Below are positions 17,820 to 26,000 of a DNA stretch of 64,000 bases, piece by piece. The notes under the pieces are model-generated. The model made no database searches. It was not told the origin of the DNA and worked only from the letters and a program-made list of their open reading frames with translations. Each line of letters starts with the position of its first letter. The first letter of the stretch is position 1. The stretch spans positions 62,001 to 126,000 of the forward strand of contig JACRBM010000052.1 of the NCBI GenBank assembly GCA_016219275.1. The letters run 5' to 3'. This stretch comes from Chloroflexota bacterium. Lineage in GTDB: Bacteria > Chloroflexota > Anaerolineae > UBA4142. Made by a program: the position numbers and the translations under genes.

Positions 17820-17848
17820 ATTCTAATGGGCTTGCGCGGTCTGAGCAA
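17820..17848 (-). promoter_or_regulatory. Sigma-70-type promoter for the riboswitch/C25 transcript
   Basis: TTGCTC (17843-17848), 17-nt spacer, TAGAAT (17820-17825) on the - strand. The predicted start at about 17813 lies just ahead of the aptamer, which supports the riboswitch call. Confidence 0.65.
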
Positions 17849-17908
17849 TGGGATTACGCTCCCCCGTTACTCTGGTCACCCATACGCGTCGCACACGTGC
17901 GGTTACAA

Positions 17909-17941
17909 AAACCCGCAAGGTCTGGTAGACCCTGCGGGTTT
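17909..17941 (-). terminator. Intrinsic terminator
   Basis: Stem AACCCGCAAGGTCT / AGACCCTGCGGGTTT with a 3-nt loop; on the - strand it is followed by TTTTTG. It closes transcription coming from the MNT/HEPN remnant before the riboswitch promoter begins. Confidence 0.75.
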
Positions 17942-18038
17942 GCTTCTCTAGCGTCGCACGTGATCCAGGATTTCAGCAAACCACGCGGCGAGATCGAACG
18001 TTGGCGCAGACGGCGACAAGACTCAAAACATCTGCCTT

Positions 18039-18347
18039 TCAGTCATGTTTGGTAGACTCGCTACCGCCAGATTCCTCCGGCGTGGATGGAATTACGCCTT
18101 GAATCAACTTTTCGCAAGCCACCAAAACTTGGCGGGCTTTGCCTAACGCCGACTCGGCATCGTCTCCATCATACAACTCACTTGGTCAATACCTTCGCCA
18201 AACGCGGATTCTGTTTGGCAATTTTGGAAAATTGCCCCACGATTTTGCATTCAAGTGATAATGGCGGAGCTCCAAGTGGCGTTCGGCATCTTCCAGGCGC
18301 AGTCTGGCATCCTGTAACTGATGATAGGCAAGATTCGGCAGGTTCAT
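18039..18347 (-). pseudogene. HEPN-domain protein remnant (MNT partner)
   Basis: Starts at ATG 18347, overlapping the original stop of the MNT gene (ATGA). The first about 35 residues (LAYHQLQDARLRLEDAERHL) look like helix 1 of a HEPN toxin. That frame stops after about 53 codons. Other frames downstream give FSKIAKQNPRLAKVLTK and then YDGDDAESALGKARQVLVAC up to a stop at 18039, as expected for the HEPN C-terminus. The middle of the domain seems deleted and frameshifted, so no functional HEPN RNase is made. Confidence 0.6.
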
Positions 18348-18852
18348 ATTTCGACCTTTTCACCCAAGGCGGCATCGGGCTTGAGCAACCAAAACCAATG
18401 TCCATCGTCGAGATACACTTTTTGCGAGCCAAGTTCGCGCAAACGCGCGCGTAAACGATTGGCACATTTTGAAAAAATTGGTCGCGATCATACAGCAGAA
18501 CCGCGTCGGTCGTTAGATCGAGATAATAGAGGCTGGTGCGTTGCGCCTCTGCGCGCGTCTTGCGGATGAGACTGAAACCGTGCCAATGCGCGTCGCCAAA
18601 ATTGCCCGGCACACTCTCGGCGACCTCTTCTTCGAGAGCGCGCGTTAACACGTAACGCTCACCGCGTCGCGGCGGCAATGTTTCAAAGACCACAAGCAGG
18701 TCAATGTCCGAGGTGGATTTGAAATCGCCGCGTGCGACCGAGCCATACAACACAATTGAGACGAGATCTTTTCCAAATGTCGCGCGCGCGCGTTGAGCAA
18801 ACCGCTCTACAAGTGTCTGTACCATTTCTCGATCATTCATCTGTTTCACCAT
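18344..18852 (-). pseudogene. MNT-type nucleotidyltransferase antitoxin, frameshifted
   Basis: The first about 134 codons encode a minimal nucleotidyltransferase: LYGSVARGDFKSTSDIDLLV carries the GS and DxD motifs that bind nucleotide and metal. In a GCGCGCGC run near 18452-18460 the frame shifts. The natural end, LRELGSQKVYLDDGHWFWLL and then KPDAALGEKVEI, is in another frame and stops at 18344, exactly overlapping the HEPN start. A 2-bp CG insertion (or 1-bp loss) explains it. MNT proteins AMPylate and neutralise HEPN toxins. The shifted frame runs on to 18178. Confidence 0.75.
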
Positions 18853-18905
18853 GCAATTTTTACATCAAGTCGCACAGGCACGCAAAGTATATCTGGACAA
18901 AGCGC

Positions 18906-18942
18906 AAAAACCCGAAGGGTCTTAAAGACTCTTCGGGTTTTT
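18906..18942 (-). terminator. Intrinsic terminator (AAACCCGAAGGGTCT family)
   Basis: 17-bp near-perfect stem (18906-18922 and 18926-18942) with A- and T-tracts on both sides, just after the nuclease gene on the - strand. The stem shares its core with the hairpin at 6185-6217. Confidence 0.8.
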
Positions 18943-18950
18943 GCGTAGCA

Positions 18951-19496
18951 TCATAGCAACTTGCCTTGCTTACTTTTTTTCTTTTCCGTTTTCGCTTGCT
19001 TGAAACTGACCGCGCCGCGCGATAAATCCGGATAGCGCGGCGATTCACTTCCGTTGAGCAATCCTTCAATCGTGAGGATTTGTATTTTGGGGAACGCGCC
19101 GCTGTGCGGTGATTCGTAAAAGCCCGCGCTCGCGGCTTCGGTCTGCATCGGCTTGGTGGGCGCGGACAATGTGACGAAAAATCCGATTTGCGCTTTTTCG
19201 CGCTCGACGGAATTTTTGAGATCCGCGATCATCGTGCGCGTGACGTTCTCGCCGCCCTTGACCGAAACGATGATCTTGCGCGCAGCGGCGGCATCTTTGC
19301 TGTCTTGAAAATAAAGAATGCCGTCAATCCCAGAGTCCGCACCTTTTTTGCCGCCGCGATACGGTTGCGCGCCAACGCGCGCACATGCCCAGAATTGGAA
19401 TTGGTACTTGTCGCGTTCCGCGAGTTCGCGCGCGCCGTCCAAATCTTTTGGCGTACCTTCGACCGCAAACGCGAGATCGGGAAATGCTTTTCTCAT
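18951..19496 (-). CDS. PD-(D/E)XK nuclease-like protein (normally fused to the methyltransferase)
   Basis: 181 aa. GADSGIDGILYF followed by ARKIIVSVKGG gives the D...VxVK core of an Mrr-like nuclease fold. It corresponds to the C-terminal half of a protein type in which a beta-class methyltransferase ends with such a domain (FPDLAFAVEGTPKDLDGARE is the usual linker). Here it is a separate frame whose ATG overlaps the methyltransferase stop (ATGA at 19493-19496). A -1 event probably split one gene in two, leaving stop-start coupling. Role: restriction partner or accessory DNA-binding module. Confidence 0.75.
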   Translation of the reverse strand: MRKAFPDLAFAVEGTPKDLDGARELAERDKYQFQFWACARVGAQPYRGGKKGADSGIDGILYFQDSKDAAAARKIIVSVKGGENVTRTMIADLKNSVEREKAQIGFFVTLSAPTKPMQTEAASAGFYESPHSGAFPKIQILTIEGLLNGSESPRYPDLSRGAVSFKQAKTEKKKSKQGKLL

Positions 19497-20605
19497 GCGC
19501 TTTTGATGAGGTCTATCGCGAGCGGCGTGATGTCAATGCCGATCCATCGCCGACCCAGGTTTTGCGCGGCGTGAATCGTCGTGCCGCAACCGCAAAACGG
19601 ATCGAGCACCAGGTCGCCGGGATTGGACGACGCGGCGATGATGCGCTCGTACAGCGCGAGCGGTTTTTGCGTGGGATAACCCATTCGCTCGTCAGAAACG
19701 TCGTGCAACGGTTGAATGTCATTCCAAACGTTCGTGACGATTGAACCTTCTTGCTCGTTCAAATATCGTTTGAGACGCGGACGTTTTGAAAAATCAAAAG
19801 AACCATCAGATTTGCGAGGATACCAAACGCGCCCTTCGTCGTGGAGTTTCTGCATCGTTTCGCGTTGATATCTCCAACCTTTTGCCGGGTATGGGAAACC
19901 CATCCATTCATACATCATATTCGGGCGTGGATTTGGACTAGCCATGTCCGCAAGTTGATACGAGCCGCGCCCATCGTTATCATCAAAGCGATAAAATTTT
20001 TCAAGGTATTCTGGATCATGCTCGCCGTACTGTGGAATAAATTTTGTGCCTCTGGACCTGGCATAGAACAAAATTGTATCAGCAACATCCGGGAATTTTG
20101 TCTTGGCGTCGCTATGCGCTGATTGTCGTTTCCAAGTAATCTCATTCCGAAAATTGTCCGCGCCAAAAATCGCGTCAAGAACAATTTTCAAATAATGGCT
20201 CGCGGTCGGGTCGCAGTGCAAGTACAGCGAACCAGTCGGTTTCAGAACGCGGTGCAGTTCGAGCAAACGATTCGCCATCATCACGAGGTACGCCATCATA
20301 TCGCTCTCTTTGAGAAAGCGGCGCAACGATTCAATCATCGCGGCGACATCCGTGTTCGATTGATGCAGTAACTCGGCAAACTCGCGCTCGGCTTTCTCGC
20401 CCCAGTGCCACGAATCCTCGAACGCGGTAATCTGCGCGTCGGACTCATGACCCTTCGGCGTTTTGAACAGCAAATTGTAATCGCGTTTCGAGTTGAACGG
20501 CGGATCGAGACACACCAGGTCAATCGTCGCGTCGCCGATGTGCGCGCGCAAAATGTCGAGGTTGTCGCCAAAGTAGAGCGTGTTCGGTTGCGTGGTTTGC
20601 GTCAT
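19493..20605 (-). CDS. Site-specific DNA methyltransferase (beta-class N4/N6)
   Basis: 370 aa. The catalytic motif IV DPPFNSKRDYN lies near residue 34, before the AdoMet motif DPFCGCGTT near 343, the order of beta-class amino-methyltransferases. FGDNLDIL at the start and GSLYLHCDPTASHYLK in the middle fit the same family. It methylates adenine N6 or cytosine N4 within a recognition site that cannot be deduced. It ends prematurely in IDLIKSA at the point where related proteins continue into a nuclease-like domain, here the next gene. Confidence 0.9.
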   Translation of the reverse strand: MTQTTQPNTLYFGDNLDILRAHIGDATIDLVCLDPPFNSKRDYNLLFKTPKGHESDAQITAFEDSWHWGEKAEREFAELLHQSNTDVAAMIESLRRFLKESDMMAYLVMMANRLLELHRVLKPTGSLYLHCDPTASHYLKIVLDAIFGADNFRNEITWKRQSAHSDAKTKFPDVADTILFYARSRGTKFIPQYGEHDPEYLEKFYRFDDNDGRGSYQLADMASPNPRPNMMYEWMGFPYPAKGWRYQRETMQKLHDEGRVWYPRKSDGSFDFSKRPRLKRYLNEQEGSIVTNVWNDIQPLHDVSDERMGYPTQKPLALYERIIAASSNPGDLVLDPFCGCGTTIHAAQNLGRRWIGIDITPLAIDLIKSA

Positions 20606-20628
20606 TGCGTTTGCTCCATAATCGGGTG

Positions 20629-20729
20629 GTAGGGGCGAGGCATTCGCCTATGCCGTTTCTTTTGCCAGGTGACTGGTCAATCACGCGCTCAGTTTAACCT
20701 GGATATCCTGGCAAATGCCTCGCCCCTAC
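20629..20729. repeat. MITE-like element with 16-bp terminal inverted repeats
   Basis: Perfect arms GTAGGGGCGAGGCATT (20629-20644) and its complement (20714-20729). A second nested pair, TTTGCCAGG / CCTGGCAAA, lies inside. There is no open frame in the 69-bp core. It lies directly before the methyltransferase start, so it may also carry its promoter. The related word TTGCCCCTAC appears inside the PEP-domain gene near 31395. Confidence 0.75.
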
Positions 20730-20740
20730 GGACATTACCG

Positions 20741-20817
20741 CGATTCTAGCACAGCGCGGCAAGTGCGTCAAACAAAAAGACCTGGAAGGTTTCGCGCGAG
20801 CGCCTTCCAGGTCTGGG
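20741..20817 (-). repeat. Terminator-bearing repeat, copy 1 of 3
   Basis: Begins CGATTCTAGCACAGCGC, continues GTGCGTCAAACAAAAAG and ends in the hairpin AGACCTGGAAGG / CCTTCCAGGTCT. On the - strand the hairpin follows the stop of the DUF5647-like gene and is followed by a T-tract, so it is also a terminator. Copies 2 and 3 are at 21454-21534 and 22076-22147. Confidence 0.85.
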
Positions 20818-21111
20818 TTACGCGGCATATTCTGGCAAACGTGTCATCACACGCGGATTGCGCAAGCGCGATTTGATCGGTGCGAGCCGTCCCACTTGAA
20901 CGTAAATGACCGACCGCGCCGGCTTGTCATCGTGTTTGAGATATTTTTTGACGCGGCGGAGGTTCTCGCGGTTGAACTCGGGATCGTTTTTATCCAATAG
21001 CACGACGAGCGCATCGTGCGGAATTTGCTTGGCGAACCCAGGGCGCTCGACCACATAACGCGTAAACTCGGTGAACAATTCATCGTATTTCTCGGCAAAG
21101 CGGGTATTCAT
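20818..21111 (-). CDS. Small hypothetical protein, DUF5647-like
   Basis: 97 aa from the ATG at 21111, which overlaps the stop of the upstream gene (ATGA). Residues RFAEKYDELFTEFTRYVVER and IPHDALVVLLDKNDPEFNRE match the pattern of the DUF5647 family as remembered. No catalytic motif is seen. Translationally coupled to the next gene, so the two probably act as a pair, perhaps a mobile toxin-antitoxin-like unit. The repeat-borne hairpin overlaps its end. Confidence 0.6.
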   Translation of the reverse strand: MNTRFAEKYDELFTEFTRYVVERPGFAKQIPHDALVVLLDKNDPEFNRENLRRVKKYLKHDDKPARSVIYVQVGRLAPIKSRLRNPRVMTRLPEYAA

Positions 21112-21434
21112 TTTCGCATCCTCATTTCCTTTTCGTACTGCGCGCGGTATTTTTTCCAATTCTTGCGAATATCATCTTGCCCAAACGTGAGGACTTCGGC
21201 GTTGGTATAGTACGGAAATTCCTCTTTTGCCGTCGTACCGTCAGGATGAAGCAAATCTTTATGCGGTCTGTTGTGCGCGGTATCATACCGTACGATCTCG
21301 CGCCACTGCTCGTCAATCTCTGCCTCGTATTGAATCGTGAATGCCGTGATCACGTCTTTTTCTAAAACGTGATAATGCCTGTACCGATCCGTTGGACTGC
21401 CTTGCAAAGGCACAGTGAATTGTGTTATCGGCAT
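21108..21434 (-). CDS. Small hypothetical protein, partner of the DUF5647-like gene
   Basis: 108 aa, rich in charged and aromatic residues (DRYRHYHVLEKDVITAFTIQ, EIVRYDTAHNRPHKDLLHPD). The YDTAHNRPHKDLLHPDG segment looks conserved and may hold active residues (D, H, H, H, D). The domain cannot be named with confidence. It is first in a two-gene unit with the DUF5647-like gene (4-bp overlap) and is bounded upstream by repeat copy 2. Confidence 0.6.
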   Translation of the reverse strand: MPITQFTVPLQGSPTDRYRHYHVLEKDVITAFTIQYEAEIDEQWREIVRYDTAHNRPHKDLLHPDGTTAKEEFPYYTNAEVLTFGQDDIRKNWKKYRAQYEKEMRMRK

Positions 21435-21453
21435 CCGCGTTTTCCTTCAATCA

Positions 21454-21534
21454 AGATTCTATCACAGCGCTGGATTCACGTCAAACAAAAAGACCTGGAA
21501 GGTTTCGCGCGAGCGCCTGCCAGGTCTGGGTTAC
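21454..21534 (-). repeat. Terminator-bearing repeat, copy 2 of 3
   Basis: AGATTCTATCACAGCGC, then CGTCAAACAAAAAGACCTGG and a degenerate hairpin. Nearly identical in its second half to copy 1, including the TTTCGCGCGAGCGCC loop. It sits after the DUF2442 gene on the - strand. Confidence 0.85.
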
Positions 21535-21807
21535 TTATTCTGCCAACGGTCGCCGATCCAACAAATGGCATACCTCGATGCCATCGTCCAGCTCATCCCA
21601 GTAAATTACATCGCCCCAGGAATCAATGCGCCAGCGTTTCCGTTGTTGCGGTGTTGCCTGTGCGAGCCATCGCAACCATTTCGTTTTGAGTGACACGCCC
21701 ACTTGACGCCCGTCGCTCAACGCGACGTACAGCATATCGTTCGCGAAACGCACTGCCGTGGCTTGGACGTTATCTACCGTTGATTTATGCTTTACCGAAA
21801 TGCTCAC
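21535..21807 (-). CDS. DUF2442 protein
   Basis: 90 aa. FANDMLYVALSDGRQVGVSL, KWLRWLAQATPQQRKRWRID and IYWDELDDGIEV are the DUF2442 blocks. It follows the DUF4160 gene with a 4-bp overlap, the usual order for this pair, which is widely suspected to be a toxin-antitoxin-like unit although no activity is assigned. A second DUF4160-DUF2442 pair lies at 46884-47433. Confidence 0.8.
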   Translation of the reverse strand: MSISVKHKSTVDNVQATAVRFANDMLYVALSDGRQVGVSLKTKWLRWLAQATPQQRKRWRIDSWGDVIYWDELDDGIEVCHLLDRRPLAE

Positions 21808-22037
21808 TCCACACCTCCAATAATAGCAACCGACTCACGAATCAAGCGAAGAATTTCGGTGAGTTCGGATTGATTATAGCCGCGACTCCACTCGACCTCC
21901 AGTTTGACCAGCCATACTTTGGCGCGTTTGTCTCCGCGATAAACGTGAACGTGGGGCGGTTCCATCACGTCACTGGAAAAAAATCGAAACGCGTATTTCC
22001 CTGCGCCTCTACCTTTGAGTGGAATGGTCGGCGACAT
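21804..22037 (-). CDS. DUF4160 protein
   Basis: 77 aa. FRFFSSDVMEPPHVHVYRGD with the PPHVHV core is the DUF4160 signature, followed by AKVWLVKLEVEWSRGYNQSE. A small basic protein, coupled to DUF2442 by ATGA (21804-21807). Function unknown; the genomic habit of the pair is that of a mobile two-gene module. Confidence 0.85.
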   Translation of the reverse strand: MSPTIPLKGRGAGKYAFRFFSSDVMEPPHVHVYRGDKRAKVWLVKLEVEWSRGYNQSELTEILRLIRESVAIIGGVE

Positions 22038-22075
22038 GAATTACCCCGGTGACATAGGAATTTGTTCTTTCGTCA

Positions 22076-22147
22076 GGATTCTACCACAGCGCGCCGAGTG
22101 CGTCAATCAAAAAGACCTGGAAGGTTTCCAAAACCTTCCAGGTCTGC
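22076..22147 (-). repeat. Terminator-bearing repeat, copy 3 of 3
   Basis: GGATTCTACCACAGCGC, then TGCGTCAATCAAAAAG, then the hairpin AGACCTGGAAGGTTT / AAACCTTCCAGGTCT (22113-22127 and 22131-22145). It lies after the small DUF2281-type gene and before the DUF4160 gene on the - strand. Confidence 0.85.
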
Positions 22148-22155
22148 TCCTTCAT

Positions 22156-22383
22156 TCATAACAAACTTGCCCATGCTGTATCCTCTTCGGGACGATCCCA
22201 GTCTCGACGCAGAATCGCTTCCGATGCAAACGCAGTCTGATAACTTTCGGAAAGTGGTTCGCGCAATGCCGTGAACTTGGCGCGATCCCTCAAGTAGGAA
22301 ACGAAATCATACACAACCGCCAGTTTGTCTGCCGGTAACTCACGCAGTCGTTCTTCAATTTCAAGAATCGTCACAGGTTGCAT
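22156..22383 (-). CDS. Small DUF2281-type (antitoxin-like) protein
   Basis: 75 aa. The N-terminal half LEIEERLRELPADKLAVVYD and FVSYLRDR has the LPxxK...V.DFVxYL pattern of DUF2281-like antitoxin-type proteins. The C-terminal half (ILRRDWDRPEEDTAWASLL) resembles the toxin-binding tail of such proteins. No toxin gene (PIN or RelE) follows, so it may be an orphan. It is separated from mfd by 24 bp. Confidence 0.65.
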   Translation of the reverse strand: MQPVTILEIEERLRELPADKLAVVYDFVSYLRDRAKFTALREPLSESYQTAFASEAILRRDWDRPEEDTAWASLL

Positions 22384-22407
22384 AACCGTTCCTCCTCACT
22401 TGCAAGT

Positions 22408-25400
22408 CTACCCCGCTTTGCCCGCGCTGTCAACGACCTCGCCCAACACGCGCACGACATCGAGCAATTGCTGTCGCCAGCGCAGGTTGCTTTCCGGTCC
22501 GGGCAACCACGCGCGGTCACGCGCAACCTTGACGCGATCCTTGAACCGCGCGGTAAGCCGGTCGGCGCGCGCGCCATCTTCGCGACCAAAGCGAATCAAG
22601 ATACGCCCATCATCAATCGCGATGGCGGCAAGCCGCGCGTGCCACGCCGCGACTTTGAGCCGCAGCAAGTACAGCAAGTTTTCCACTTGCTCTGGCGGCG
22701 CGCCGAACCGATCCGCCAACTCGCGTGTGATCTCGTCCACCTGCGCGTCCGCGCGAATGTCCGCGAGCCGCCGATACAATTTCAAACGCAAGCCCGCTTC
22801 CGGCACGTACTCCTCCGGAATGTGCGCCTGCACCGGCAAATCAATCGTCGGCGCAAGACCCAGGTCGGCATCTGCGCTTTCTACTTTTGACTTTACACTT
22901 TTCGCTTTTAACTTGGAGGATTCGATCGCGCTCGCCAGCAAACGACAGTACAAATCGAAACCGACCGCGGCAATGTGCCCCGATTGCTGCGCGCCCAGAA
23001 TTTCGCCCGCACCGCGAATCTCCAGATCGCGCATCGCGATTTGAAAGCCCGCGCCCAGTTCGCTCGCCTCCGCGATGGTTTGCAAGCGCGCGTGCGCGTC
23101 GGCGCTGAGTGGATGCAGTTTGTCGTGCAAAAAGTACGCGTACGCGCGCGCCGCGCTCCGCCCAACGCGCCCGCGCAATTGATACAACTGCGCGAGACCG
23201 AACTTGTCCGCGTGATTCACGATCAGCGTGTTTGCGTTCGGAATGTCAATCCCGCTTTCGATGATCGTCGTGCAGACGAGCACATCGTAATGCCCCGCCG
23301 CGAATTCCGCCATCATCTGTTCGAGTTGCTCGTCGTTCATTTGCCCGTGTCCGATGCCGACCACTGCTTCGGGCACGAGTTTGCGAATCTGCTCGGCGAA
23401 GATGTGAATGCCGCGCACGCGATTGTGAACGAAAAACACCTGCCCGCCGCGATCCAACTCGCGCAGGATCGCTTCGCGCACCAGGCGCTCATCGTACTCG
23501 GCGACGTACGTGCGAATTGGCAAACGATCTTCGGGCGGAGTTTCAATCGTGCTCATATCGCGCGCGCCGCTCAACGACAAATAGAGCGTGCGTGGAATCG
23601 GCGTCGCAGTGAGCGTGAGCACATCCACTTCTTGACGCAACTGCTTCAAGCGTTCCTTGTGCACGACGCCGAAGCGTTGCTCTTCGTCAATGATGAGTAG
23701 ACCCAGGTCTTTGAAAATCACATCGCTCGAAAGTAACCGATGCGTGCCAATCACAATGTCTACCGCGCCGGTCGCAAGTTTGTCCACGATGTCGGTTTGC
23801 TCTTTATCGGAACGAAAGCGCGAGAGCATTTCGACCTGGAGCGGAAACGCGGCGAGTCGCTCGGTGAACGTGTTGAAATGTTGTTGCGCGAGCACGGTCG
23901 TCGGCACGAGCACGGCGACCTGCTTGCCGCTCGTCGCGGCTTTGAACGCGGCACGCAACGCGACCTCGGTCTTGCCGTACCCCACATCGCCGACGATCAA
24001 GCGATCCATCGGACGCGCGCGTTCCATATCCGCTTTCACCTCATCAATCGCGTGCAGCTGATCCTCGGTCTCGACGTACGGAAACGCCGCTTCGAGATCA
24101 TGTTGCCATTGATCGTCCGGCGGAAACGCATGTCCACTTACAACCTCGCGCGCGGCGTACAGTTCGAGCAACTCGTCCGCGATGTCCGCAATCGCTTTGC
24201 GCGTGCGTTCCTTGACCTGCGACCATTCCGCTGTGCCGAGACGATTCAACGTTGGCGCGTGTCCGCCCGGCGCAACGTAGCGACTGAGCCGATCAATTTG
24301 ATGCACCGGCACGAACAGTTGATCGCCGCGCGCGTATTCGAGCGACAAGTACTCGCGCTCGGGTCCATTCAACGCGATGCGCGAGAGTCCGCGAAACACG
24401 CCGACGCCGTGATCAATGTGAACGATGTAATCGCCAATCGCGAGATCGGCAAAGAACGCTTCGGGCGAGGCGGTGCGCGCCTTGGCGACGCGATGCGGCT
24501 TGGGGCGCGACCAGCCGAAGAGTTCAGCATCAGTCAGCAATTGGAGGTTGGAGGTTGGAGGTTGGAGGTTGAAAGTTCGAGAGTCTCCAACCTCCAATTT
24601 CCATCCCTCTGCCAACGCGCCGTGCACGAGCGCGATATTTCCTGGGTCGGGTACGTGCGCCAAGGTGTCGGTCGGCTTGATGAAAATATCGCGTTCGCGT
24701 AAAAGATTGGAGAGCCGGTCGGCTTGGCGCGTGACGACAATCGTCCGCGCGCCTTCGCGTTGCGCGTTCAACAATTCTTCGAGAACTTTTTTGAGTTGCC
24801 CGCCGTAGCGCGGACCAGGCGTGAACGGCAGTTGAAGCGAATCGCCGGGCGACGCGTAATCGAACAGCAAGCGTTTGCGCGCGAGCAAATGTTCGCGCAA
24901 CGCGTGCCACGTCCAGTACGGCGCACTGACACCAGACGGCAATTCGCGGCGCGCTTGTAGATCGGCGCGCACTTCTTCCGATTGAAATTCGAGCGCCCCC
25001 GCGGCGGCTTCCACTTCGTTCCAATCTTCGACGACGAGCAATCCCGTGTTCGGCAAATGATCCACCAACGACGCGGGTTGCGAATAGAGGTACGGCAAAT
25101 AAAATTCGATGCCGTTGAAACGCCGACCATCTTCGAGCGCGGCGAAATCCTGGCGAAACGCGGACGCGGCAATTGGATGGCACGCGTCCAAATCCCAGGC
25201 GCTCAACTGCGCGATGAGATCGCGTCCGCGCGCGGGCAATGCTTCGCTTGCCGGGACGAGCGTGATCGCGTCTACGGCTTGCGCCGAACGTTGCGTCGCT
25301 GGGTCGAACGCGCGCAGCGATTCGATTTCGTCGCCGATCAACTCCATGCGAATCGGATGTCCGCACATCGGCGTCCACACATCGAGGATGCCGCCGCGCC

Positions 25401-25932
25401 GGCTGAACGCGCCCGGCATTTCGACGACGGCGGCGTACTCGTAACCGAGCGTGACGAGCGCGGTCATCAACTCGGTGAGATTCACGCTTTCATCGCGATG
25501 CAACACGCGTGCGCCCGCGCGAAAATCGCCGGGCGGGATCGTGCGTTGCAAAACCGCGCGCGTCGAAGTGACGATGATCGGCGCGGACGCTTGCGCGTTC
25601 GCGAGCGCGGACAACGCGCCTAGTCGCGCGGTAATCGTTTCCGCGCCCCAGGGCATCCGCTCGTAGAACAACGGCTCGGGTTCGGAAAAGAGAAACGCGT
25701 TGTCGCTCGTCAACCACACGCCGAGTTCATCCGCGAGTTGCTTGGCGCGATCCGCGCGCGCGGTCAGCACGACGATGGGCACGCGCAACGTGCGCGACAA
25801 TGCCGCGAGCATCGGCGCGCGCGCGGATTCGATCACGTCCGCGCTGACCGTGTTCTGGTCGCGCAACGCATCCGTGAGTCGCGTGAATGCGGTGAGTGAT
25901 TCGATCGGAGAAAGAAGAGCAGATAGATTCAT
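22408..25932 (-). CDS. mfd: Transcription-repair coupling factor Mfd
   Basis: 1174 aa. Mfd removes stalled RNA polymerase and recruits UvrA. Visible: UvrB-like N-terminal module (about 1-310), RNA-polymerase-interacting domain starting at [16 protein letters not shown], and RecG-like translocase with Walker [20 protein letters not shown] box and [14 protein letters not shown]. The end is a TRCF domain ([20 protein letters not shown]). Two repeat-derived insertions lie in variable loops: [12 protein letters not shown] (24538-24603) and [14 protein letters not shown] (22874-22916). It is otherwise complete. Confidence 0.96.
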   Translation of the reverse strand: MNLSALLSPIESLTAFTRLTDALRDQNTVSADVIESARAPMLAALSRTLRVPIVVLTARADRAKQLADELGVWLTSDNAFLFSEPEPLFYERMPWGAETITARLGALSALANAQASAPIIVTSTRAVLQRTIPPGDFRAGARVLHRDESVNLTELMTALVTLGYEYAAVVEMPGAFSRRGGILDVWTPMCGHPIRMELIGDEIESLRAFDPATQRSAQAVDAITLVPASEALPARGRDLIAQLSAWDLDACHPIAASAFRQDFAALEDGRRFNGIEFYLPYLYSQPASLVDHLPNTGLLVVEDWNEVEAAAGALEFQSEEVRADLQARRELPSGVSAPYWTWHALREHLLARKRLLFDYASPGDSLQLPFTPGPRYGGQLKKVLEELLNAQREGARTIVVTRQADRLSNLLRERDIFIKPTDTLAHVPDPGNIALVHGALAEGWKLEVGDSRTFNLQPPTSNLQLLTDAELFGWSRPKPHRVAKARTASPEAFFADLAIGDYIVHIDHGVGVFRGLSRIALNGPEREYLSLEYARGDQLFVPVHQIDRLSRYVAPGGHAPTLNRLGTAEWSQVKERTRKAIADIADELLELYAAREVVSGHAFPPDDQWQHDLEAAFPYVETEDQLHAIDEVKADMERARPMDRLIVGDVGYGKTEVALRAAFKAATSGKQVAVLVPTTVLAQQHFNTFTERLAAFPLQVEMLSRFRSDKEQTDIVDKLATGAVDIVIGTHRLLSSDVIFKDLGLLIIDEEQRFGVVHKERLKQLRQEVDVLTLTATPIPRTLYLSLSGARDMSTIETPPEDRLPIRTYVAEYDERLVREAILRELDRGGQVFFVHNRVRGIHIFAEQIRKLVPEAVVGIGHGQMNDEQLEQMMAEFAAGHYDVLVCTTIIESGIDIPNANTLIVNHADKFGLAQLYQLRGRVGRSAARAYAYFLHDKLHPLSADAHARLQTIAEASELGAGFQIAMRDLEIRGAGEILGAQQSGHIAAVGFDLYCRLLASAIESSKLKAKSVKSKVESADADLGLAPTIDLPVQAHIPEEYVPEAGLRLKLYRRLADIRADAQVDEITRELADRFGAPPEQVENLLYLLRLKVAAWHARLAAIAIDDGRILIRFGREDGARADRLTARFKDRVKVARDRAWLPGPESNLRWRQQLLDVVRVLGEVVDSAGKAG
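22874..22916. repeat. Word repeat inside mfd
   Basis: Iterates CTTTCTACTTTTGACTTTAC and ACACTTTTCGCTTTTAACTT. In frame on the mfd strand it encodes [16 protein letters not shown], just before the conserved DLPVQAHIP segment, where homologues have a variable acidic linker. Confidence 0.7.
24538..24603. repeat. Palindromic word repeat inside mfd (TTGGAGG family)
   Basis: Five iterations of TTGGAGG then AGTCTCCAACCTCCAATTTC as the returning arm. In frame it encodes [20 protein letters not shown] between ALAEGW and LLTDAELFG. The CTCCAACCTCCA word also lies in carA (33477-33522). Confidence 0.8.
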
Positions 25933-26000
25933 AATTCGTAATTCGTAATTCGTAATTCAAAATTCAGACGCGTTCGAATTCCGAATTTAGAATTTCAATT
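25929..26000. repeat. Word repeat (ATTCGTAATTCGTAATTC)
   Basis: Four iterations of AATTCGT followed by an inverted counterpart (CGAATTCCGAATTTAGAATT). It fills the gap between pth and mfd and touches the first codon of mfd and the last codons of pth. Confidence 0.75.

Noticed and set aside
19493-19496. TGA at the methyltransferase end as selenocysteine
   Set aside because: The continuation matching homologues is in a different frame, not after the TGA, so a frameshift explains it; no SECIS-like hairpin is seen.
18000-22400. Prophage or integrative element covering the accessory patch
   Set aside because: No integrase, att-like direct repeats, tRNA junction or phage structural genes; only small modules and repeats.
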